Shown here: positions 1-6,397 of the stretch, piece after piece
How the letters are laid out: each line of letters starts with the position of its first letter
Position numbering within the stretch: the stretch's first letter is position 1
NCBI GenBank assembly: GCA_035528235.1
Contig: DATKZB010000173.1
Span: 1-19,990 of the forward strand
Length of the DNA stretch: 19,990 nucleotides
Origin: DATKZB01 sp035528235
GTDB taxonomy: Bacteria; Planctomycetota; Phycisphaerae; FEN-1346
Direction: 5' to 3'
Notes under the pieces: model-generated
Databases searched by the model: none
What the model was told of the DNA's origin: nothing
What the model saw: only the letters and a program-made list of their open reading frames with translations
Position numbers and translations under genes: made by a program

Positions 1-129
1 GCCCATCGCCACCACCAGCGCCAGCGCCCCGTACCGGTATCCCCAGTGCTCCTTGGCCTGGAGCAGCAGCAGGATGAACGGCGTGACGAGCAGCAGCCTG
101 AGAACGGTAATGCGATTAGGCCACGACAT
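1..129 (-). CDS. CDP-alcohol phosphatidyltransferase, PgsA-like (N-terminal fragment, cut by window edge)
   Basis: Reading the minus strand from the ATG at 129-127 gives 43 codons that stay open to the window edge. The peptide begins MSWPNRITVLRLLL, followed by a hydrophobic helix (about residues 11-23) and a second one (about 34-43). The N-terminal pattern 'PNxxTxxRLxL' is typical of CDP-diacylglycerol-glycerol-3-phosphate 3-phosphatidyltransferases, integral membrane enzymes of phosphatidylglycerol synthesis. The catalytic CDP-alcohol motif (DGxxAR...GxxxD) would lie beyond the window, so the exact substrate (glycerol phosphate, serine or phosphatidylglycerol) cannot be decided. A GGGGGA Shine-Dalgarno sits 6 nt before the ATG. 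A promoter candidate lies about 50-80 nt upstream, so it may be transcribed apart from the MEMO gene. Confidence 0.7.
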   Translation of the reverse strand, partial: MSWPNRITVLRLLLVTPFILLLLQAKEHWGYRYGALALVVAMG

Positions 130-179
130 GCGCGGTCCCCCGTGACCGGCCGAACCCTCAGAGCGGCCAGAGCGGCACA

Positions 180-208
180 AAGGTAAGGCTCTGCCGCGAA
201 GGTGTCAA
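180..208 (-). promoter_or_regulatory. Candidate promoter of the PgsA-like gene
   Basis: On the minus strand a perfect TTGACA (208-203) is followed after 17 nt by TACCTT (185-180), which keeps the key T1, A2 and T6 of a -10 box. Initiation would fall near 173, giving a leader of about 44 nt before the ATG at 129. The -35 is strong and the -10 weak, so this is moderate support only. Confidence 0.4.
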
Positions 209-251
209 GAGAATGCACCCAGTGACGAATGCCTAATGACGAATGCGAAAG
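208..251. repeat. AT-rich heptad repeat array (copy 1)
   Basis: Between the MEMO stop and the PgsA-like start, four consecutive 7-mers run in register: GACGAAT (224-230), GCCTAAT (231-237), GACGAAT (238-244), GCGAAAG (245-251). They are preceded by AGAGAAT (208-214) slightly out of phase. The word TGACGAATGC recurs exactly 14 nt apart. Composition is clearly more A+T-rich than the flanks. It shares its 7-bp period with arrays near 2593, 3552 and 15447. No coding role was seen. Confidence 0.6.
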
Positions 252-260
252 TGGGTCCTC

Positions 261-281
261 GGCCCGGCACGTGCCGCGGCC
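261..281 (-). terminator. Possible hairpin terminator after the MEMO gene
   Basis: A perfect 12-bp palindrome CGGCACGTGCCG (265-276) is flanked by GGCC on both sides with one bulged base, just downstream of the MEMO stop on the minus strand. It could fold with an ACGT loop and an 8-bp stem. There is no clear U-run after it, so terminator function is uncertain. Confidence 0.3.
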
Positions 282-284
282 GCG

Positions 285-1157
285 TCAGAACACCACGCCG
301 GCGTACCCGACGACGGCGTCCGTGTCGGAGCGGCCCATCTTCTCGCGCATGACGTCGTAACTGGTCGTGTACTGGACGACGACGCCGCGCGCCGCCCCCA
401 TCAGGCGTGCCGCGGCAAGCATGGCGGCGACGGCGCCGCTGCCGCACGCGTTCTGGTGCTGCTGGGCCTCCGGCACGATGGCTTCGGCGTCCAGGCGGAC
501 CATCAGGTCGAGCATCCGCCGGTCGTTCTCGTCGCGGACCCACCGGACGGCGGCGGCGCCGATGCCCTTGGGCGTGAAGTCGTACGCCGGCCCGTAATGC
601 GTCAGGTCCGTCGAGCCGAGGCACACGACGTCGGCCGCCAGGTCGCCGATGGCCTGGCCGACCGCGCGGCCCAGGGCGACGGCCTGCGGGCCGGGCGGCA
701 CCAGAATGGGCACGATCCGCGCCTCGGGCACCAGGTGCTGAATGAGCGGCAGTTGGACCTCGATGCTGTGCTCGTCCGCGTGGGCCGCCGGGTCGGCGGC
801 CGCCAGGTCGCCCGCCCGGGCCAGAATCTCCCTGGCCAGGCGCTCGTCGACCTTGGTGAGACCCAGCGGCGTCTGCCAGCCGCCCGACGCAAACACCGCG
901 TTGCCGCGCACCCGCCGGTGCGCCGCGCCAAAGATGACGAACGTGGCCGGCGTGCGGCGGTCGGCGATGGTCCTGATGACCGCCAGGGCGGTGGGGCCCG
1001 AGAACGCCCACCCGGCGTGCGGCACGATGCCGGCGACGGGCCGGTCGGGCAGGCCCTCGACCTCGGCCGGCGGCGCCATGGCCGCGATCTCCCGCAGGCA
1101 CGCCTCCCGGTCCTTCGGATAGAACTGACCCTCGAAGGCGCTCTCGCGGACCATCAT
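285..1157 (-). CDS. MEMO1-family protein (AmmeMemoRadiSam system protein B)
   Basis: A 290-residue protein of the MEMO family, which has the fold of class III non-haem-iron dioxygenases; its bacterial reaction is not established. Visible family motifs are VPHAGWAFSG (His47), the GAAHR stretch (His79), EHSIEVQLPLIQ, GSTDLTHYG and NACGSGAVAAML near the C-terminus. These supply the His/His/Cys residues expected at the metal-like site of human MEMO1. Length matches the family. The ATG at 1157 overlaps the stop of the upstream lyase gene (ATGA), with GGGGGCGAGGA as a strong ribosome-binding site, so the two are translationally coupled. A second ATG follows directly at 1154. The radical-SAM and AMMECR1 partners that often accompany this gene are not in the window. 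Confidence 0.9.
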   Translation of the reverse strand: MMVRESAFEGQFYPKDREACLREIAAMAPPAEVEGLPDRPVAGIVPHAGWAFSGPTALAVIRTIADRRTPATFVIFGAAHRRVRGNAVFASGGWQTPLGLTKVDERLAREILARAGDLAAADPAAHADEHSIEVQLPLIQHLVPEARIVPILVPPGPQAVALGRAVGQAIGDLAADVVCLGSTDLTHYGPAYDFTPKGIGAAAVRWVRDENDRRMLDLMVRLDAEAIVPEAQQHQNACGSGAVAAMLAAARLMGAARGVVVQYTTSYDVMREKMGRSDTDAVVGYAGVVF

Positions 1158-2572
1158 TCCTCGCCCCCTTTCGGATCGTTCGGCTCGGTCACGCGCTTGG
1201 GGTCGAGGGCGGCCTCGAGTTGCTCGGCCGTCATCAGGCCCTTTTCGAGGATGAGTTCGCGCAGGGTCTTGCCGGTGGTGACCGATTCCTTGGCCACCTC
1301 GGCGGCTTTGGCATAACCGATGTACTGGTTCAGCAGCGTGGCCAGGCCAACCGACGACTCGAAGTACTGCTGACACCGGTCGCCGATGGCCAGGATGCCG
1401 CGCACCGACCGCTCGGTGAACACCGGCAGGAAGTTCTTCAGGATGCTCATGCTGCCCAGGACGTTGTGGGCGATGACGGGCATGAAGACGTTGAGTTCCA
1501 GTTGCCCGGCCTGGACGGCCAGGGCCGTGGCCGTGTCGTTGCCGATGGTCTGCATGGCGATCATGTTGAGGCACTCGGCCATGCTGGGGTTGACCTTGCC
1601 GGGCATGATGCTGGAGCCGGGTTGGACGGCGGGGAGTTGGATTTCGGCCAGGCCGGTCCGCGGTCCGCTGGCCAGCAGGCGCAGGTCGTTGGCGATCCGC
1701 ATGAGTTCCAGGGCGAGGTTCCTGAGGGCGGCGCTGACGCCGGCCATCGGCGCCATCGACTGCATGGCCAGCCGCAGGTCCTCCGCCGGACGCAGGTCGA
1801 GGCCCGTAATCTCCGCCAGGTGCGCGACCACCTTCGGCGCGTACTCCGGGTGCGTGTTCAGACCGGTGCCGGCGGCCGACCCGCCGAGGGGCAGTTCCTT
1901 GCAGGCGTCCAGCGCCTGGCCGAGCGCCGTTGCTGCGCGGCGAATCGCCAGGGCGTACGCCGTGAATTCCTGACCCAGCCGCACGGGCACGGCGTCCTGG
2001 AGGTGCGTGCGGCCGCTCTTGATGACGTTGTCGAAGTGCCGGCCCTTCTCGGCCAGGGCGTCGGCCAGCCCGGCGAGGGCCTTCTCGAGGTCGGCCCCGA
2101 GCAGCAGCGCGGCCACCTGCATGGCCGTCGGGAACGTGTCGTTGGTCGACTGGCTCATGTTGACGTGGTCGTTGGGGTGGATGAGGTTGTACGTCCCCAG
2201 AGGGGCCTCGAGAATCTGGTTGGCCCGGTTGGCGATGACCTCGTTGGTGTTCATGTTGAAACTGGTGCCGGCCCCGGCCTGGAAGACGTCGACGACCCAC
2301 TGGTCGAGGAGTTTGCCCTCGTCCAGGACCTCCAGGCAGGCGTTCTCGATCATCTCGGCGCTGAGGGCGTCGAGTTTCCCGAGTTCCTGGTTGGTGCGCG
2401 CGGCCGCGAGTTTCACGGCGACGTACGCGCGGACCATCGTCGGATGGGCCCGCAGGCCCGAGACGGGGAAGTTCTCGATGGCCCGCTGCGTCTGGGCGCC
2501 CCAGTAGGCGCCGGCAGGCACTTGGACGTCGCCCAGGGTGTCTTTCTCGGTCCGGAACTCGCTGCCCGCCAT
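1154..2572 (-). CDS. Fumarase/aspartase superfamily lyase (class II fumarate hydratase or aspartate ammonia-lyase)
   Basis: A 472-residue, full-length homotetramer-type lyase that interconverts fumarate with malate or aspartate. The superfamily signature GSSIMPGKVNP lies at residues 319-329 and GRTHLQDAVP at about 187-196; SQSTNDTFPTA is also present. Substrate motifs are mixed. YWGAQTQR and NTHPEYA look like fumarase. GAGTSFNMNTNEV, GRTHLQDAVPVRLGQEF, DLRLLASGPRTGLAEI and AGQLELNVF look like aspartases of the Bacillus AspB type. I therefore do not assign a symbol. The chosen ATG at 2572 has GGAGG 8 nt upstream; the open frame upstream of it reads through the AT-rich repeat and is not coding. 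Its stop overlaps the MEMO start by 4 nt. Confidence 0.9.
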   Translation of the reverse strand: MAGSEFRTEKDTLGDVQVPAGAYWGAQTQRAIENFPVSGLRAHPTMVRAYVAVKLAAARTNQELGKLDALSAEMIENACLEVLDEGKLLDQWVVDVFQAGAGTSFNMNTNEVIANRANQILEAPLGTYNLIHPNDHVNMSQSTNDTFPTAMQVAALLLGADLEKALAGLADALAEKGRHFDNVIKSGRTHLQDAVPVRLGQEFTAYALAIRRAATALGQALDACKELPLGGSAAGTGLNTHPEYAPKVVAHLAEITGLDLRPAEDLRLAMQSMAPMAGVSAALRNLALELMRIANDLRLLASGPRTGLAEIQLPAVQPGSSIMPGKVNPSMAECLNMIAMQTIGNDTATALAVQAGQLELNVFMPVIAHNVLGSMSILKNFLPVFTERSVRGILAIGDRCQQYFESSVGLATLLNQYIGYAKAAEVAKESVTTGKTLRELILEKGLMTAEQLEAALDPKRVTEPNDPKGGEE

Positions 2573-2592
2573 GTCGGGGTCCTCCGCTATGG

Positions 2593-2709
2593 ATTTCAGA
2601 TTGCAGATTTCAGATTGCAGAGTGCAGAATGCGAACGACGTATGCCGGATAGCCGTCCGGTCGTTCGGCAACAGGCAATCTGAAATCTGCAATCTTCAAT
2701 CTACAATTA
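2593..2709. repeat. Heptad repeat arrays in inverted arrangement (copy 2), 20-bp perfect stem
   Basis: The left arm is built of 7-mers: ATTTCAG, ATTGCAG, ATTTCAG, ATTGCAG, AGTGCAG, AATGCGA (2593-2634). The right arm is built of their complements: GCAATCT, GAAATCT, GCAATCT, TCAATCT, ACAATTA (2675-2709). Positions 2599-2618 and 2675-2694 are a perfect 20-bp inverted repeat around a 56-nt loop, which itself pairs further (2632-2639 with 2660-2667). It fills the gap between araD and the lyase gene and runs into the araD stop codon at 2707. In RNA it would fold into a long hairpin; an attenuator, a processing site or a small mobile element are all possible. Confidence 0.75.
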
Positions 2710-3381
2710 CTGGAATCCTCCGCCGGCCTTCTGGCCGTATTTCGTGTGGTAGACGTCGTACAGGCGCTGGGCCTCCTCGGGCGGAATCGGAATCGGGTCG
2801 CCCTTGACCATCGCCAGGTGCACGGTCCGGGCGATGTCTTCGACGACGACGGCGGCCTTCAGCGCCCCCCGCGGGTGCACGCCCACCGCGAAGACACCGT
2901 GGTTCTGCATCAGCACGGCCGGGCACTGGAGGCGGATCTCTTGCAGCACCCGCACGGCCTCCCGGCCGACCTCGATGCCGCCGATCTTGGCGTACCCGCC
3001 GCACGGAATCGGGATGCCGAACGCGTCGCCATGTTCCGTCAGGTACACCGGGATGCCCTGGCCCAGGGCCGCGAAACTCGACGCGTACGCCGAGTGCGTG
3101 TGGATGACCGCGTGCACCTCGGTCAGGTGCTCCAGAATGTACAGGGCCGTGGCCGTGTCGACGCTGGGCCTGAGCGTGCCCTCGACCAGCGTGCCGTCGA
3201 GCCGCACCACCGGCATCATGTCGGGCGTCATCTCGTCGAAGAGGACGCCGGACGGCTTGACGACCACCAGGCCCGTCTCCAGGTCGCGGCCGCACACGTT
3301 GCCGCTGGTCCACGACACCAAGCCCAGTTTCGGCAGTTGCTGGTTGGCCCAGCAGACTTCGGCCTTGAGTTCTTCGAGCAC
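2707..3381 (-). CDS. araD: L-ribulose-5-phosphate 4-epimerase (class II aldolase family)
   Basis: A 224-residue class II aldolase/epimerase that would convert L-ribulose 5-phosphate to D-xylulose 5-phosphate in the cytoplasm. Motifs in order are TSGN (25-28), KPSG (42-45), PSVDT (Asp75), HTH (94-96), HGD with Asp119, NHG (160-162) and a C-terminal KYGQ with Tyr215. His94, His96 and His161 match the zinc ligands. Asp119 and Tyr215 line up with Asp120 and Tyr229 of E. coli AraD, which separates it from fuculose aldolases. The start is GTG at 3381, preceded by GGGGAGAG. It lies in the same transcription direction as the ribulokinase gene with a methyltransferase gene between them. Its stop lies inside the heptad repeat array. 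Confidence 0.85.
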   Translation of the reverse strand: MLEELKAEVCWANQQLPKLGLVSWTSGNVCGRDLETGLVVVKPSGVLFDEMTPDMMPVVRLDGTLVEGTLRPSVDTATALYILEHLTEVHAVIHTHSAYASSFAALGQGIPVYLTEHGDAFGIPIPCGGYAKIGGIEVGREAVRVLQEIRLQCPAVLMQNHGVFAVGVHPRGALKAAVVVEDIARTVHLAMVKGDPIPIPPEEAQRLYDVYHTKYGQKAGGGFQ

Positions 3382-3458
3382 GTCGCTCTCCCCATGCGCC
3401 TAAGGCCCATCACCGGCCTCGGCCCGCGCGGGCACCCGGCCGCCGTCCATGCCCAACG

Positions 3459-3487
3459 AGTGTACCACTGCGGCGCCGCCGTGGGAA
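3459..3487 (-). promoter_or_regulatory. Weak candidate promoter for araD
   Basis: On the minus strand TTCCCA (3487-3482) and TACACT (3464-3459) are separated by 17 nt, about 80 nt before the araD GTG. It fits the loose TAnnnT -10 of other promoters in the window, but the -35 lacks the TTGAC core. The 197-nt gap before araD makes a separate promoter plausible. Confidence 0.3.
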
Positions 3488-3551
3488 GAACCTGGCGCGG
3501 TCAGGCAGTGGACGCCGGGGCCGGCGAATGGCGGCGAGGGCTCGCGGATGT

Positions 3552-3579
3552 GAAATCTGAGGCCGGGGACCTGGAATCT
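3552..3579. repeat. Degenerate heptad repeat (copy 3)
   Basis: Four 7-mers in register, GAAATCT, GAGGCCG, GGGACCT and GGAATCT, so the AATCT word recurs after exactly 21 nt. The right edge overlaps the methyltransferase stop codon (3581-3579). It shares the word AATCT and the 7-bp phase with the array at 2675-2709 but is more G+C-rich in the middle. Confidence 0.4.
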
Positions 3580-4226
3580 CAGTCTCGTGCCGCCTCGCCT
3601 CGGCGGGCGACGAGGGCGCATTCGGGCAGCCAGGGGCTGCCGAACCGGCCGGGAAGAAACGCGTGCAGGTACGTCCAGTGCCGGGTAATCCCCAGGCCGT
3701 GCCGGCCGAACTCCCGACGCCAGTCCCGCAGGTGGCGCATGCCGACGTGGGCTTCCATGCGGTCGGCCCGCCGGTAGACCCACCGGCGGAACCGGTTGAG
3801 ATTGGGCGTGGTGATGCACACCTGCCCGCCGGGCGCCAGAACCCGGGCGAACTCCGACAGCATCCGCGTCTGCGCCTCTCCCGCCACGTGTTCGAGCACG
3901 TCGGTGCACAGCACCGTGCGGAACTGGCCGTCGGGGTAGGGCAGGCGGCCGTCGTCGTCGATGACGGCGAAGCGGGCCTTGGGCAGGCGCCGGGTTGCCT
4001 CATCGATGGCCCACTGCGACACGTCGCAGCCACACAGCGTCCGGCCGTCGTTGAACCGCGACAGGAGGAATCCGCAAGCGCACCCAACGTCCAGCAGCGG
4101 CCCGCTCGGGGCGTGCGGCCTGAACCAGCGGGCCAGCCGGTCGAAATACAACCCGACGTCCCGGTAGCCGCCCATGCTGTAGAAGAAGGACCGTCGGCCC
4201 TGGAAGTACTTCTTGTCGTATAGCAT
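3579..4226 (-). CDS. Class I SAM-dependent methyltransferase
   Basis: A 215-residue Rossmann-fold methyltransferase of the Methyltransf_11/UbiE-like type. SAM-binding motif I is LLDVGCACG (44-52), an acidic strand end follows at GCDVS (66-70), and the motif DVLEHV lies at about 109-114 with LAPGGQVCITTPN after it. The substrate cannot be read from the sequence; such proteins near sugar genes often act on glycans or lipids, but that is only context. The ATG at 4226 is preferred, with GGGG about 8 nt upstream; a GTG at 4244 in the same frame would add six residues. It sits between araB and araD, 67 nt after araB, which is not a usual partner of arabinose genes. Confidence 0.85.
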   Translation of the reverse strand: MLYDKKYFQGRRSFFYSMGGYRDVGLYFDRLARWFRPHAPSGPLLDVGCACGFLLSRFNDGRTLCGCDVSQWAIDEATRRLPKARFAVIDDDGRLPYPDGQFRTVLCTDVLEHVAGEAQTRMLSEFARVLAPGGQVCITTPNLNRFRRWVYRRADRMEAHVGMRHLRDWRREFGRHGLGITRHWTYLHAFLPGRFGSPWLPECALVARRGEAARD

Positions 4227-4293
4227 CCGATGCCCCGCCCCCACCCGCCCGCAGGTCTTGAACCGCCGAACGCCGTCCGCGGAGACGGCGATT

Positions 4294-5967
4294 TTACTCG
4301 ACCCCCTTCATGGCCTTGAGGCGTTTCATGACGTCGTTGGCACCGCGGCCGAAGGTGTCGTGCAGGGCGTCGTACTCGGCGTAGATCTTCTCGTAGACGG
4401 CGTGGGCGGCGGCATCGGGCTTGTAGGTCTTGGCGCGGATACCGGCCATCCGCTGGGCGGCCTCGTGGATGGTGTCGTACCCGCCGGCGGCCCGTCCCGC
4501 GGCGACGGCCGCGTGCATGGCGCTGCCCAGCGCGCAGGTCTGGGCGCTGCGGGCGATCTTGAACTCGCGGCCGGTCACGTCGGAGTAGATCTGCATCAAG
4601 AGGTCGTTCCGCTCGGGCAAGCCGCCGCAGCAGTAGATTTCGTCGACGGCCACGCCGTGCTGCTCGAACGTGCGGATGATCTTGTACGTGCCGAACGCCG
4701 TGGCCTCGATCAGCGCCCGGTACATCTCCTCGGGCCGCGTGCCCAGGTGCATGCCGAGCATCAGGCCCGTCAGGTCGGCGTCCACCAGGACGCTGCGGTT
4801 ACCGTTCCACCAGTCCAGTGCCACGAGGCCCGTCTGGCCGGGCCGGTAGGCGGCGGCCTTGCGGGTCAGGAGGTCGTGGACGCTCACCTTCTTCTTCTTC
4901 GCCTCGGCGGCGTACTCGGCCGGGACGCATGTGCGGGCAAACCACGCGAAGATGTCGCCGACGGCCGACTGCCCCGCCTCGAACCCGTACAGCCCCGGCA
5001 GAATGCCGTCCTCCACCACGCCGCACTGGCCCGGAACGTGTTTCTCCTCCGTGCCGCAGACCATGTGGCAGATGCTCGTGCCCATAATCATGACCATCTT
5101 GCCGGGGCCCGTGACGGTGCAGGCGGGCACGGCGACGTGGGCGTCGACGTTGCCGGCGGCCACGGCGGTGCCGGGGGCCAGGCCCAGGCGTTTGGCCATC
5201 TTCTCGGTCAGTTCGCCCGCGCGCGAGCCCAGGGCGATGACCTGGCGCGACATCTTGGCGTCGACCACGTCGGCGAAATCGGGCGACAGGGCCGCAAAGA
5301 ACTCGCGTCTCGGAAACCCGTCGCGCTTCGACCAGATGGCCTTGTACCCGGCGGTGCAGAGGTTGCGGGTCTCGCGGCCGGTGAGTTGCCAGATGATCCA
5401 GTCGGCGGCCTCGATGAGACGGTCGGCCGCCCGGTACACCTCGGGGGCCTCGTCGAGAATCTGGAGGGCCTTCGGGAAGAACCACTCGCTCGAGATCCTT
5501 CCGCCGTACCGCGTCGGCCACGCCTCGTCCAACTGCCGGGCGGTCTGGTTGATGAGGTCGGCCTCGGGCTGGGCGGCGTGATGTTTCCAGAGTTTGACCC
5601 AGGCGTTCGGGTTCGCCCGGAACTCTTTCAGGGCGCATAGCGGCGTGCCATCGGCCTGGACCGGCAGCATCGTGCAGGCCGTGAAGTCGGTGCCGATGCC
5701 GATGACCTGGCGGCCCTTGACCTTGGCCTTCTTCAGCACCGCCGGCACCGTGGCATCGAGGGCGCGCAGGTAATCCTGCGGGTCCTGGAGGGCCCAGTCG
5801 TGGGCCGGTAGGCGGGTCTTCGTCCCCGGCAGCCGGTCGGTGATGACGCCGTGCGAGTACTCGTAGACGGCCGAGGCCACCTCCTTGCCGCTCGCGACGT
5901 CCACCAGGACGGCCCGTGCGGACTCGGTCCCATAATCGATGCCCAGGGCGTACTTGCGTTCGGCCAT
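4294..5967 (-). CDS. araB: Ribulokinase (FGGY carbohydrate kinase)
   Basis: A 557-residue FGGY-family kinase that phosphorylates L-ribulose (some homologues also take other pentuloses) with ATP. The N-terminal ATPase motif is IDYGTESAR (10-18). AGNVDAHVA places the catalytic base at Asp275, against Asp274 in E. coli AraB. GFEAGQSAVGDIFAWF (about 328-343) and the TAFGTYKII and GGLPERN stretches match ribulokinases rather than xylulokinases. The length fits the AraB subfamily. The ATG at 5967 has GAGGAG about 7 nt upstream. It is the first gene of the minus-strand run and would feed AraD downstream; an isomerase gene (araA) is not seen in the window. Confidence 0.9.
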   Translation of the reverse strand: MAERKYALGIDYGTESARAVLVDVASGKEVASAVYEYSHGVITDRLPGTKTRLPAHDWALQDPQDYLRALDATVPAVLKKAKVKGRQVIGIGTDFTACTMLPVQADGTPLCALKEFRANPNAWVKLWKHHAAQPEADLINQTARQLDEAWPTRYGGRISSEWFFPKALQILDEAPEVYRAADRLIEAADWIIWQLTGRETRNLCTAGYKAIWSKRDGFPRREFFAALSPDFADVVDAKMSRQVIALGSRAGELTEKMAKRLGLAPGTAVAAGNVDAHVAVPACTVTGPGKMVMIMGTSICHMVCGTEEKHVPGQCGVVEDGILPGLYGFEAGQSAVGDIFAWFARTCVPAEYAAEAKKKKVSVHDLLTRKAAAYRPGQTGLVALDWWNGNRSVLVDADLTGLMLGMHLGTRPEEMYRALIEATAFGTYKIIRTFEQHGVAVDEIYCCGGLPERNDLLMQIYSDVTGREFKIARSAQTCALGSAMHAAVAAGRAAGGYDTIHEAAQRMAGIRAKTYKPDAAAHAVYEKIYAEYDALHDTFGRGANDVMKRLKAMKGVE

Positions 5968-6025
5968 GTCGGTCTCCTCGATGCTATGCCTGGGCGCAGG
6001 CGGCACGCCCGCGGCCGTACACTCG

Positions 6026-6119
6026 TTAGCCCCGGGTGAATACACCCGGGGCGATGCCGCGCCCACCCGCGGGCCGGCCCATTCACCCCGTTGCCCCCCG
6101 TGTATTCACGGGGGGCTAA
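6026..6119. repeat. Head-to-head pair of REP-like palindromes
   Basis: Two perfect 10-bp stems with 4-nt loops face each other. The first is GCCCCGGGTG-AATA-CACCCGGGGC (6029-6052) and the second is GCCCCCCGTG-TATT-CACGGGGGGC (6093-6116). The outer edges are TTAGCC and GGCTAA, so the whole 94-nt unit is itself an inverted repeat. It sits between divergent genes, so a terminator role is unlikely. The form resembles REP/BIME elements mobilised by RAYT transposases, though no such transposase is present here. Confidence 0.65.
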
Positions 6120-6144
6120 GCGTGCCCGCATCGCCGGCCGTTCG

Positions 6145-6163
6145 CGTCGCCGTGCCGGCGACG
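6145..6163. repeat. Third hairpin of the REP-like cluster
   Basis: CGTCGCCG-TGC-CGGCGACG (6145-6163) forms a perfect 8-bp stem. It is followed by GCTAAACGC, which echoes the GGCTAAGCG after the second palindrome at 6115-6122, suggesting it belongs to the same repeat family. Confidence 0.5.
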
Positions 6164-6397
6164 GCTAAACGCCACTAGCGCTGCGATATTTGTGCCACGG
6201 GGCAGGGCGGTTGTAAAGGAAAAGTCGGGCGGACGCCGGGCAGGGGGCGTTGTCGTGAAACGCGGCGCGGTGGCACACGTACAGGTATCCGGACGCCCCG
6301 ATGTCCGACACGCCGCCGGCCGGAGCGGGATGGAGGGGCAGGAGGGGTGGGAGCCCGAACGGGAGGGGCCGTCTGGGCCCTCCAAGGAGGTGCCGCC

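Larger units (their letters stand above)
5968..6397. other. Divergent intergenic region with REP-like hairpins
   Basis: This 430-nt gap separates the divergent araB and first VWA genes. Its left half holds three strong GC-rich hairpins, annotated separately. The right half (6181-6397) shows no convincing gene. I found no good -35/-10 pair for either flanking gene, only the AAGGAGG ribosome-binding site at 6384-6390. Confidence 0.6.

Noticed and set aside
208..251. CRISPR-like array
   Set aside because: The repeat unit is only 7 bp with no spacers and no cas genes; the same holds for the other three heptad arrays.
1220..2683. Long open frame antisense to the fumarase/aspartase-type lyase
   Set aside because: It mirrors a gene with intact family motifs, shows no recognisable domain and has the composition of a GC-rich shadow frame.
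2573..2692. N-terminal extension of the lyase through the AT-rich repeat (40 extra residues)
   Set aside because: The extension is translated heptad repeat; the ATG at 2572 has a proper ribosome-binding site and matches family N-termini.
6029..6116. The two strong hairpins as transcription terminators
   Set aside because: No gene ends here on either strand; both neighbours start from this gap, and there are no T-runs.
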